Source: Acidobacteriaceae bacterium (GTDB lineage Bacteria; Acidobacteriota; Terriglobia; Terriglobales; Acidobacteriaceae). From it: a DNA stretch of 15,306 bases. Of this stretch, positions 7,913 through 13,585 are shown in pieces. The position numbers were made by a program, and so were the translations under genes. Location of the stretch: positions 1-15,306 of the forward strand of contig JASHTU010000111.1 in assembly GCA_030040395.1 (NCBI GenBank), read 5' to 3'. Within the stretch, counting starts at the first letter, position 1, and the number at the start of each line of letters is the position of its first letter. Under the pieces are notes generated by a model, which saw nothing but the letters and a program-made list of their open reading frames with translations, was not told the origin of the DNA and ran no database searches.

Positions 7913-8305
7913 ATGCCGGGAAAGCATGTGGGTCGGGAACCGAGCATCCCGTGGGCGATGCAGGTGAAGGCCGTCTCCATCGAGGAACCCACGCGGCTGG
8001 CGCCCGCACTCACCGGCGCCATTCTCGGCTGCGGAGGTTGGGTGCTTAGCCGCGGCGCCAATGACTCCGGTCTCCTCACCATTTTGTTCGAGTTCGAGCG
8101 CCACTCCTGCGTCGACATTTACAGCGTGCTCATTGCCGCCGGCCTCGAGCTCAGTCAAAGCGGGCACCTCCGCTTCACCGAGCTTTGCCAATGCACCCGC
8201 AGCAAGGGCCGTCAATGTGGCGCGGAGATCGCCTGCATCGACCTGGAGATTCAAACCTTTCCCGCCGAACTCGTGAGCAGTCAATCGGCCGCAGGCATCG
8301 CCTGA
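7913..8305 (+). CDS. Conserved-looking cysteine-rich small protein, function unknown
   Basis: 130-aa soluble protein with no signal peptide or membrane segment that I can see. It has six cysteines (residues 40, 66, 92, 94, 102 and 108), including CQC at 92-94. Segments such as GGWVLSRG, LFEFERHSCVDIYS and LIAAGLELSQSGHL look like a compact alpha/beta fold. I recall similar hypothetical proteins in acidobacterial genomes but cannot name a family. GGGAGG (7901-7906) sits 6 nt before the ATG at 7913, which strongly supports this start; an in-frame upstream extension to 7772 is unlikely because it would cross the acpS 5' region. The antisense frame over the same bases reads as low-complexity Ala/Gly/Glu sequence and is a shadow. 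Metal or redox roles for the cysteines are guesses. Confidence 0.75.
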   Translation: MPGKHVGREPSIPWAMQVKAVSIEEPTRLAPALTGAILGCGGWVLSRGANDSGLLTILFEFERHSCVDIYSVLIAAGLELSQSGHLRFTELCQCTRSKGRQCGAEIACIDLEIQTFPAELVSSQSAAGIA

Positions 8306-8354
8306 GTCGCAGGGCTCGCCGAGTCCCCATGCAGGACAACGTCGGTCTGTCCAA

Positions 8355-8425
8355 CCGGCTTTGTATCAGGGCACTTCTTGAGTTGTGCCGAGTAGCGTTT
8401 CCTTAAGGAAACGCCACCCGGCTTT
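8355..8425. repeat. REP-like hairpin element flanked by 8-bp direct repeats
   Basis: CCGGCTTT occurs at 8355-8362 and again at 8418-8425, bracketing 55 bp. Inside is GGCAC (8370-8374) paired with GTGCC (8385-8389) across a 10-nt loop, then the perfect 20-bp palindrome at 8395-8414. GCCG (8387-8390) can also pair with CGGC (8419-8422) around that palindrome. The opening TTTGTATCAGGGCAC...GTGCCG resembles an intergenic hairpin I recall as widespread in Acidobacteria, comparable to REP sequences. That identification is from memory. The hairpins and direct repeats are directly visible. Confidence 0.6.
8395..8414. promoter_or_regulatory. Perfect 20-bp palindrome (operator or hairpin)
   Basis: GCGTTTCCTT is followed directly by its reverse complement AAGGAAACGC, making a perfect 20-bp palindrome centred on TTAA. 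As DNA it could be a dimeric-regulator operator; as RNA it would form an 8-bp stem with a TTAA loop. It lacks a following T-run, so it is not a good intrinsic terminator. It lies between the end of the cysteine-rich gene and the convergent end of the carboxypeptidase-regulatory-like gene. Confidence 0.55.
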
Positions 8426-8447
8426 CCGGTTCCTGTAAAGAGCAGAA

Positions 8448-8573
8448 TTGAAAACGCTGTGGCCGCGCACGGGCTCTTCTCTGGAATGGGACAGGAGCGT
8501 GCAGTGGTTCTACCGGGCCCTTTCGCCGGAAGGATACGAAAACGGCCGGCTCACGGAAGGCAAGGCAAGCTAA
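8448..8573 (+). CDS. Possible small ORF or gene remnant
   Basis: An open frame with no ATG runs from a stop at 8436-8438 to TAA at 8571-8573. From the TTG at 8448 it would encode 41 residues. The segment SLEWDRSVQWFYRALSPEGY has three aromatic-rich stretches and reads more like real protein than chance GC-rich sequence, and about three quarters of its third positions are G or C. The upstream AAAGAGCAG is a weak ribosome-binding site. It may be a small protein, the tail of a decayed gene, or chance. I do not recognise it. Confidence 0.25.
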   Translation: MKTLWPRTGSSLEWDRSVQWFYRALSPEGYENGRLTEGKAS

Positions 8574-8588
8574 GAGCTGAGAATCGCC

Positions 8589-8969
8589 TCACTTCAGTTT
8601 CAAATCGGAGACGAAATCGGTGCGTGAATCCCAGGAGCTGACGGTTTTTACGTCGCTCTTCCTGCCGTTCTTTTCCGCCCACAGGTCGAAGTCCTGATCT
8701 TTGTCCACCTGCGCGAAATAGAAGTGGCCATTGGCGATGGAGGTAAAACTACGAATGGTTTTGGTTTTTTGGTTCTTGAGGAAGACAACGGCGCCGGAGA
8801 CGGGATTGGATTTCGCATCCAGCACCGTGCCGGAAACGGTGCGCTCGCCCAGGTTCTGAGCCGCGGCGCGAGGCGCAATCAACATGGCCTCCGGGCCGCC
8901 GGGAATTGCTCCCAACGCCAAAACGGAAAACAGGGCCGCTGCCAGCAGCGTCGCCCGGCGTATCCTCAT
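8589..8969 (-). CDS. Secreted carboxypeptidase-regulatory-like domain protein
   Basis: 126-aa exported protein. Residues 1-38 form a signal peptide (MRIRR, hydrophobic LLAAALFSVLALG, likely cleavage after RAAAQ). Residues 43-126 form one beta-sandwich domain of the carboxypeptidase-regulatory/transthyretin-like type (VSGTVLDAKSNPVSGAVVFL, then GHFYFAQVDKDQDFDLWAE). Such domains usually mediate binding or stability in secreted proteins, and here it stands alone. The ATG at 8969 overlaps the TGA of the upstream LysW-like gene (ATGA), and the GAG/GGAGG run encoding that gene's C-terminal glutamates provides the ribosome-binding site. Translation is therefore probably coupled. A longer minus-strand frame from 9077 would read out of frame through the LysW-like gene and is rejected. 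Confidence 0.82.
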   Translation of the reverse strand: MRIRRATLLAAALFSVLALGAIPGGPEAMLIAPRAAAQNLGERTVSGTVLDAKSNPVSGAVVFLKNQKTKTIRSFTSIANGHFYFAQVDKDQDFDLWAEKNGRKSDVKTVSSWDSRTDFVSDLKLK

Positions 8970-9160
8970 TCCTCCTCCTCTTCTTCGTTGAAGAGATCGT
9001 CGTCCTCTTCCAATTCGTCTTCCACGCGCGCCAACTCCAGCGGCTCGACGCCGACCACCTCGAATTCCGAGCCACATTCGTCGCAGGCAACCACGTCGCC
9101 TTCCTCCACTTCGTCCATTTCGATATCCAATTCGTTCTCACATTCAGGGCAGCTGGGCAT
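8966..9160 (-). CDS. LysW-like zinc-ribbon protein (possible amino-group carrier protein)
   Basis: 64-aa acidic protein resembling LysW, the carrier protein whose C-terminal glutamate holds alpha-aminoadipate or glutamate during lysine or arginine synthesis in Thermus and relatives. CPEC (residues 4-7) and CDEC (26-29) form a zinc ribbon, followed by GSEFEVVGVEPLELA, a very LysW-like stretch. The conserved C-terminal EDWGE of true carriers is absent; the protein ends in DLFN plus six glutamates. No LysX/ArgX-type ligase or other lys/arg gene lies in the window, so a biosynthetic role is uncertain. The ATG at 9160 is supported by GGAGGAGG ending 5 nt upstream; an in-frame ATG at 9193 has no such site. 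It is followed at once by a secreted protein gene (ATGA overlap). Confidence 0.82.
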   Translation of the reverse strand: MPSCPECENELDIEMDEVEEGDVVACDECGSEFEVVGVEPLELARVEDELEEDDDLFNEEEEEE

Positions 9161-9213
9161 AGCAGCCTCCTCCGGTCCCAAAGAATTTCGCATTGCGGGA
9201 TTTATGATTGCTT

Positions 9214-9242
9214 ACAGTACAACTTTGCAGGATCAATGACAA
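9214..9242 (-). promoter_or_regulatory. Candidate promoter for the LysW-like gene pair
   Basis: On the minus strand TTGTCA (9242-9237) is followed after 17 nt by TACTGT (9219-9214), a fair sigma-70-like pair. Transcription would start near 9207, leaving a leader of about 45 nt containing the GGAGGAGG ribosome-binding site. Directly upstream is the inverted repeat at 9243-9257. Confidence 0.35.
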
Positions 9243-9257
9243 CAGGCGGTACGCCTG
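9243..9257. promoter_or_regulatory. Short inverted repeat in a divergent promoter region
   Basis: CAGGCG-GTA-CGCCTG is a perfect 6-bp inverted repeat with a 3-bp centre. It abuts the candidate -35 box of the LysW-like gene and lies between that gene and the divergent M28 peptidase, a position suiting an operator. No regulator is encoded nearby, so this is only suggestive. Confidence 0.35.
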
Positions 9258-9414
9258 ACCGCTTTTCCGGAGCTCTCTCCATAAAATGAGGCTGCGGAGC
9301 AGAGCGAACTTCAAAGCGCGGTTCCGTTGGTCCCGCTATAGTTTTAGGGACAACCCCGGCCTCCGGTCAAGCGCCGTCAAACCGGCAAAACTGGCAAAAT
9401 GCGGAGCGACATGC

Positions 9415-10896
9415 ATGAAATTTCCTTTAGGCGCGTTGATTGGTTCGCTGACGCTGGGTGCGGCAATCGGTTACGGCCAACCCCAGCCGGCGACGGAAAA
9501 ACCGGATTTCGCCCGCGACGCTTTGCCCGTCTCCCCGCAGCCGCCGGATCCCGCCATTGCAAAGGCTCTCAAAACCATCCAGCCGGCACGCATAGAACAG
9601 ACGATCAACACCCTGGTAAGGTTTGGTACGCGCAACACTCTTTCCAGCATGGAGACGGATTTGCCGCCGGGCCAGGGCATTAACGCCGCGGAGGACTGGA
9701 TTGAAGCGCAGTTTGAGGAGATCAGCCGGGAGTGCGGCGGCTGCCTGGAAGTGCATCGCGATGTCTTCATCGCCGACCCCGCCAGCGGCGCCTCATGGGG
9801 CCGGCGCATTCCGCACCCTACTCGCATCACCAACATCTACGCTATATTGCGCGGCGCGGACCCCGTCCAGACCAAGCGCATGGTCCTGGTGACCGGGCAC
9901 TACGATTCCATCAACTCCAATGTTTTTTCAAACTGGGCGGATACCTCCGGCGCTGCTCCGGGCGCCAACGACGACGCTTCGGGCGTGGCCGTCTCGCTGG
10001 CGTGCGCGCGGGCGCTACCGAAACTCCGTTTTCCAGCCACGATCGTCTTTGCTGCCGTCGCCGGAGAGGAGCAGGGACTGGTAGGCTCCGCGCATCTGGC
10101 CCACTTGGCGCGGGAACAGGGCTGGCAGCTTGAAGCGGTGCTTAACAACGATATTGTGGGCGGCAACACCACCCCCGGCGACACGCTCCAGCTCAAGGAC
10201 CGCGTGCGTGTCTTTTCCGAAGGGGTTCCGGCAGTGGCGACGCCGGAGCGGGTGCGCCGCCTGCTGGCGCTGGGCCAGCTCAGCGACTCGCCCAGCCGCG
10301 AACTGGCGCGCGCCGTCGCCGACACGGCGCGGAGTTACTTTCCGGTTGCTGGCGGATCGCCGTTCTCGGCCTTTCTCGTCTTCCGGCCCGACCGCTATCT
10401 GCGCGGGGGCGATCAAACTTCCTTCAACGAGGAGGGATTTACGGCGGTGCGATTCACGGAATGGCGCGAGGACTACAACCACCAGCATCAGAGCGTGGTT
10501 TTTCCGCCGCCCGGCTCGCATCAACCGATCCTCGGCGACCTGCCGCAGTTCGTCGACTTCAGCTACGTGGCCCGCGTGGCCCGATTGAATGCGGCGACGC
10601 TGGCCACGCTGGCCTCCGCGCCTGGTGAACCCGGCAACGTGGCCATCGACGCCCGCAAACTCGAAAATTCAACCACGCTGCATTGGGATCCGCCGGCCGG
10701 CGCCGGGCCGCATGTGCATTACGAGGCGCTGTGGCGCCCCACCACCGCGCCCGATTGGGAGTTTGTCCGCGTGGTGAGCCCGGAAGCCGGGGACGCGCCC
10801 CTCACCATCACCCTACCCGTCTCCAAAGACAACGTCATCTTCGCGGTGCGCGCCGTGGACGCGGCCGGCCATCGCGGTCTGGCGGTGGCGCCGTGA
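9415..10896 (+). CDS. Secreted M28-family zinc metallopeptidase with C-terminal FN3-like domain
   Basis: 493-aa exported peptidase of family M28 (aminopeptidase type). Residues 1-22 are a signal peptide (MKFPLGALIGSLTLGAAIGYGQ). The five expected zinc ligands of a two-zinc site are present: H162 in GHYDS, D186 in GANDDASG, E219 in AGEEQG, D246 in NNDIVGG and His 356 or 358 in YNHQHQ; E218 is the catalytic base. After about residue 404 a fibronectin-III-like beta domain follows (TTLHWDPP...YEALWRPT...VIFAVRAVDAAGHRG). It probably cleaves peptides in the periplasm or outside the cell. The ATG at 9415 was chosen because it begins a proper signal peptide and GGAG (9403-9406) lies 8 nt upstream; the frame is open further upstream to 9286 but that part has no support. 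Confidence 0.92.
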   Translation: MKFPLGALIGSLTLGAAIGYGQPQPATEKPDFARDALPVSPQPPDPAIAKALKTIQPARIEQTINTLVRFGTRNTLSSMETDLPPGQGINAAEDWIEAQFEEISRECGGCLEVHRDVFIADPASGASWGRRIPHPTRITNIYAILRGADPVQTKRMVLVTGHYDSINSNVFSNWADTSGAAPGANDDASGVAVSLACARALPKLRFPATIVFAAVAGEEQGLVGSAHLAHLAREQGWQLEAVLNNDIVGGNTTPGDTLQLKDRVRVFSEGVPAVATPERVRRLLALGQLSDSPSRELARAVADTARSYFPVAGGSPFSAFLVFRPDRYLRGGDQTSFNEEGFTAVRFTEWREDYNHQHQSVVFPPPGSHQPILGDLPQFVDFSYVARVARLNAATLATLASAPGEPGNVAIDARKLENSTTLHWDPPAGAGPHVHYEALWRPTTAPDWEFVRVVSPEAGDAPLTITLPVSKDNVIFAVRAVDAAGHRGLAVAP

Positions 10897-10913
10897 CGAC
10901 CTTCGGCGTTCCC

Positions 10914-10941
10914 ATGACACGCGCCTGCAGAAACGTATAAC
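10914..10941 (+). promoter_or_regulatory. Candidate promoter for the rhomboid-like gene
   Basis: ATGACA (10914-10919) and TATAAC (10936-10941) are 16 nt apart, the best sigma-70-like pair in the window. The -10 ends 12 nt before the ATG at 10954, so the mRNA would have a leader of only about 5 nt and no room for a Shine-Dalgarno site. Confidence 0.45.
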
Positions 10942-10953
10942 CTGTTGAGTACG

Positions 10954-11769
10954 ATGCGCAGAGTCGGTTCCAGTCCGTTTGCTTTTCCCAATTTCAGCGG
11001 CGCTACGCGCCAGCTTATTCTCATCAATCTGGGCACATACTTTTTGCTGGTCATGGGGGGCCTGGCGTCCGCGGGCGGCGCGAGCTATTTTGCCGGCCTG
11101 ATGATGTTCGACCCCTACACCTTTCTCCACGGCGCCCTCTGGCAGCCGATTACCTACAGTTTCATCCACGTGGGACTGCTGGGAACCCTCTTCGAGCTGC
11201 TGTCGCTATGGTTCTTGGCGGGATTTCTGGAAAGCTATCACCACGCCAACTGGGTGCTGGGGCTTTATGCGGTTTCAGTGCTGGGGACTGTATTGGCGGC
11301 GCTGGCGATTTACGCCGTGAGCTCAACCTTTGGGCTTTCGCTGCTTCCCGTGCCGCTCTATGGCTGCTTCGGCGGCATCTTCGGTCTGCTGGTGGCCATC
11401 GGCGTGCTTTACGGCGACGTGGAATTCCTGATGTTTTGCGTCATCGGCATCAAGGCCCGGTATCTGGCCGTCATCTACGCCCTAATCGCCATCGCCATGC
11501 TCTTCAGCCAAGAGAAGCTTTACGCCTTTGCCCAAATCGGCGGCGCGCTGGCCGGGCTGTTTTTTGTGCGCATGGCGCCGCGGCGCGGGGTTTCGTTCAT
11601 GATGAGCGAGAGCTGGTACGGGCTGCGCAACCGCTATTACCGGTGGAAGCGGCGGCGCGCAGCGCGCAAATTCGAGGTGTACATGCGCTCACAGGGGCGA
11701 ACCGTCAAATTCGATGGTCAGGGCCACCTGATCGACGAAGACGCCGACGACAAGAAGCGGTGGAACTGA
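10954..11769 (+). CDS. Rhomboid-fold membrane protein, predicted catalytically inactive
   Basis: 271-aa polytopic membrane protein with the layout of bacterial rhomboids: about six hydrophobic segments between residues 20 and 206, WQPITYSFIHVG after the first, GCFGGIFGLL in the serine-bearing helix and AQIGGALAGLFF in the last. The active-site residues are replaced. The GxSG serine is Phe139, the catalytic histidine is Gln194, and the positions matching the GlpG oxyanion residues H150 and N154 are Gly77 and Glu81. It is thus a pseudoprotease, perhaps binding membrane proteins without cutting them. A basic cytoplasmic tail of about 60 residues (RYYRWKRRRAARKFEVYMRS) follows. ATG 10954 is preferred over TTG 10945, though neither has a Shine-Dalgarno site. 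The methyltransferase gene begins 7 nt after the stop. Confidence 0.85.
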   Translation: MRRVGSSPFAFPNFSGATRQLILINLGTYFLLVMGGLASAGGASYFAGLMMFDPYTFLHGALWQPITYSFIHVGLLGTLFELLSLWFLAGFLESYHHANWVLGLYAVSVLGTVLAALAIYAVSSTFGLSLLPVPLYGCFGGIFGLLVAIGVLYGDVEFLMFCVIGIKARYLAVIYALIAIAMLFSQEKLYAFAQIGGALAGLFFVRMAPRRGVSFMMSESWYGLRNRYYRWKRRRAARKFEVYMRSQGRTVKFDGQGHLIDEDADDKKRWN

Positions 11770-11776
11770 GGCGCCG

Positions 11777-12439
11777 GTGGAGAAGGAGGAAGACTGGCTC
11801 GCCACGGTGCGCGCGGACTACGACCGGATCGCCAACGAGTACACGGCCCGGCTGGCGAAAGAACTCGACCGCAAACCTCTCGATCGTGAACTCCTGCTTC
11901 GCTTTGCCGCTGCGGTGGGCGAACGCGGAGCTGTCTGTGACGTGGGCTGCGGCCCTGGTCACGTGGCGCGCTTGCTTGGCGACGCCGGGGCCACGGTCTT
12001 CGGCGTCGATCTTTCCCCGCGCATGCTCGACGAGGCGCGGCGGCTGAATCCTTCGATTCCGTTTTACGAAGCAAACATGCTGGCCCTGGATTTGGCCGAT
12101 GGGACGCTGGCCGGCGTGGTCGCCTTCTATTCCATCGTGAACCTTCCTCGCGAGTCGCTGGCGGCCGCATTCTGCGAAATGGCGCGCGTCCTCATGCCCG
12201 ACGGGCTGTTGCTGTTGGCGTTTCACGCCGGCGACGAATCGCTTTGTCCACGGGAGCTGTGGGGCCAGCCCATTGACATGGAATTCTTTTTCTACCGGCC
12301 GGCGGCAATTGAACAACTTCTCCGGGAGGCGGGATTCGCAATTGATGAAGTGATCGAGCGGGAGCCATACGCGCCGGAAGTGGAGTATCAGAGCCGCCGC
12401 GCCTACATTTTCGCGCGCAAGCCTGGCGCGGGGGCTTGA
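11777..12439 (+). CDS. SAM-dependent class I methyltransferase
   Basis: 220-aa soluble protein of the class I methyltransferase fold (Methyltransf_11/25 type). Motif I, CDVGCGPGHVARLL (54-67), binds S-adenosylmethionine, and D78 in FGVDLSPRML is the acidic residue expected to hold the ribose. FYSIVNLP (117-124) matches the region after motif II/III, and MARVLMPDGLLLLAFH is the usual late strand-helix pair. The substrate cannot be told from sequence. The start is GTG at 11777, 7 nt after the rhomboid-like stop, with GAGG at 11767-11772 as a possible ribosome-binding site partly inside that stop; AAGGAGG at 11783-11789 lies within the gene and is too far from the next in-frame GTG (11807). Probably co-transcribed with the rhomboid-like gene. 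Confidence 0.9.
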   Translation: MEKEEDWLATVRADYDRIANEYTARLAKELDRKPLDRELLLRFAAAVGERGAVCDVGCGPGHVARLLGDAGATVFGVDLSPRMLDEARRLNPSIPFYEANMLALDLADGTLAGVVAFYSIVNLPRESLAAAFCEMARVLMPDGLLLLAFHAGDESLCPRELWGQPIDMEFFFYRPAAIEQLLREAGFAIDEVIEREPYAPEVEYQSRRAYIFARKPGAGA

Positions 12440-12467
12440 GCGCGACGCCGGGCCGAGGGAGATCGGC

Positions 12468-12473
12468 TAATAT
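12468..12473 (+). promoter_or_regulatory. Candidate -10 box before fabD
   Basis: TAATAT differs from the consensus TATAAT but is AT-rich in a GC-rich gap and ends 9 nt before the fabD ATG. I see no clear -35 at 16-18 nt. With no Shine-Dalgarno site before the ATG, a leaderless fabD mRNA is possible; the gene could also be read from the upstream methyltransferase transcript, 43 bp away. Confidence 0.3.
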
Positions 12474-12482
12474 CCTTCTTAA

Positions 12483-13424
12483 ATGAGCACAAAATTGGCT
12501 TTTCTCTTTCCTGGTCAGGGCTCGCAGGCCGTGGGCATGGGCCGCGAGCTGGCGGAACGATTTCCGGTTGCGGCGCAGACTTTTGCCGAGGCCGATGCGG
12601 CGCTCGAGTTCGCGCTCTCGCGGCTTTGCTTTGAGGGGCCGGAGGAGGATCTACGGCTGACCGAAAACACGCAACCGGCAATTCTTACCGTGAGCGTGGC
12701 GGCCGCGCGCGTTTTGAGCGAACGAGGGGTTGAGCCGGCGCTTGCCGCTGGGCACTCGCTCGGCGAGTGGTCGGCGCATGTAGCGGCGGATACACTTGCC
12801 TTTGCCGATGCGGTGCGCGCGGTGAAGGCGCGCGGCAGGGCCATGCAGCAGGCGGTTCCGGCGGGCCAGGGCGCGATGGCGGCGGTGCTGGCGCTCGGCG
12901 CGGCGCTGGTGGCCGAAGCTTGCGCAGAAGCCGCGCGCGAAACCGGCCTCACGGTGCAGGCGGCGAACTTGAATTCACCGGCTCAGACGGTGATCTCGGG
13001 CTCGGCCGCGGCTGTCGAAAGGGCGTCGGCGCTGTGCAAGGCGAAGGGCGCGCGGCGCGCTGTGATGCTTCCCGTAAGTGCGCCCTTTCATTGCGCGCTG
13101 ATGCAGCCGGCGCAGGAAGAAGTGGCGCGGGTGTTGGGTAGGCTGGCGATGAACGACCCGCGCTTTCCCGTGGCCGCCAACGTGACCGGTCAACTGGTGA
13201 CCACCGCCGACGCCGCGCGCGACGCGCTCATTCGCCAGGTGACCGGGGCGGTGCGCTGGGTGGATTGCGTGCGGGCGCTGAAGGCTACCGGCGCCGACGT
13301 GTTCGTCGAGGCCGGCCCCAGCAAAGTGCTCACAGGGCTGATGAAGCAGATCGATCCCGGGCTGAAGACGCTGAATGTGGAAGACGCCGCGAGCCTGGAG
13401 AAGACGCTGGCGGAGCTGCGATAG
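12483..13424 (+). CDS. fabD: Malonyl-CoA:acyl-carrier-protein transacylase
   Basis: 313-aa enzyme, typical FabD length, which moves malonyl from CoA to holo-ACP to supply fatty-acid elongation. The N-terminal FLFPGQGSQAVGMGREL holds the oxyanion glutamine. The nucleophile is Ser92 in AGHSLGEWSAH, the malonate-binding arginine is R117, and the catalytic histidine is H203 in PVSAPFHCALM. NLNSPAQTVISG (162-173) is also typical. The Trp in GEWSA, where Tyr or Phe is commoner, is a mild variation. No other fab genes adjoin it, although acpS lies 5 kb away on the other strand. The ATG at 12483 fits the family N-terminus. Confidence 0.97.
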   Translation: MSTKLAFLFPGQGSQAVGMGRELAERFPVAAQTFAEADAALEFALSRLCFEGPEEDLRLTENTQPAILTVSVAAARVLSERGVEPALAAGHSLGEWSAHVAADTLAFADAVRAVKARGRAMQQAVPAGQGAMAAVLALGAALVAEACAEAARETGLTVQAANLNSPAQTVISGSAAAVERASALCKAKGARRAVMLPVSAPFHCALMQPAQEEVARVLGRLAMNDPRFPVAANVTGQLVTTADAARDALIRQVTGAVRWVDCVRALKATGADVFVEAGPSKVLTGLMKQIDPGLKTLNVEDAASLEKTLAELR

Positions 13425-13585
13425 ATAGCTGCGCTGGGTTGGCGCGGAGCGGCCTGATGGAATCCCGCGGAAACGGGGGAACTTTCCTGATCGCCTTCGG
13501 CGGCGTGACGCCCTGTTCGTGGCCCGGCGATGCTGTTAGTGCTCAAACTGTCGTGGAAGCGCACCGGGCAGAGTGGCACGCTTGG
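13425..13585. other. Convergent gap between fabD and ptrB
   Basis: Both flanking genes end here. A weak TCCCG/CGGGGGA hairpin lies near 13463-13480 without a T-run on either strand. I see no gene and no convincing intrinsic terminator. Confidence 0.4.

Larger units (their letters stand above)
8306..8588. other. Intergenic region between convergent genes
   Basis: The cysteine-rich gene (plus) and the carboxypeptidase-regulatory-like gene (minus) both end here. The 283 bp hold the REP-like element, the 20-bp palindrome and the doubtful 41-codon frame. I see no classical stem plus T-run terminator for either gene, so the hairpins may serve that purpose. Confidence 0.6.
9161..9414. other. Divergent intergenic region between LysW-like and M28 genes
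   Basis: This 254-bp stretch carries the minus-strand promoter candidate and the 9243-9257 inverted repeat. TATAGT at 9337-9342 is a possible -10 for the peptidase gene, without a clear -35. Two tandem 9-mers, CGGCAAAAC and TGGCAAAAT (9383-9400), lie just before its ribosome-binding site. I see no gene in it. Confidence 0.5.

Noticed and set aside
7769..8284. 171-codon minus-strand frame over the cysteine-rich gene
   Set aside because: It overlaps the acpS start, has no ribosome-binding site and reads as Ala/Gly/Glu-rich filler; the plus frame has GGGAGG at ideal spacing.
8970..9077. Upstream extension of the carboxypeptidase-regulatory-like protein
   Set aside because: It would read Arg/Gly-rich sequence out of frame through the LysW-like gene; the signal peptide begins cleanly at 8969.
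10954..11769. Active rhomboid protease
   Set aside because: The serine and histidine of the catalytic dyad are Phe and Gln here.
11208..12047. 279-codon plus-strand frame across the rhomboid-like and methyltransferase genes
   Set aside because: It is an alternative frame over two well-supported genes and is Arg/Ala-rich with no domain.
13463..13480. Intrinsic terminator between fabD and ptrB
   Set aside because: The stem is only 5-6 bp and no T-run follows on either strand.
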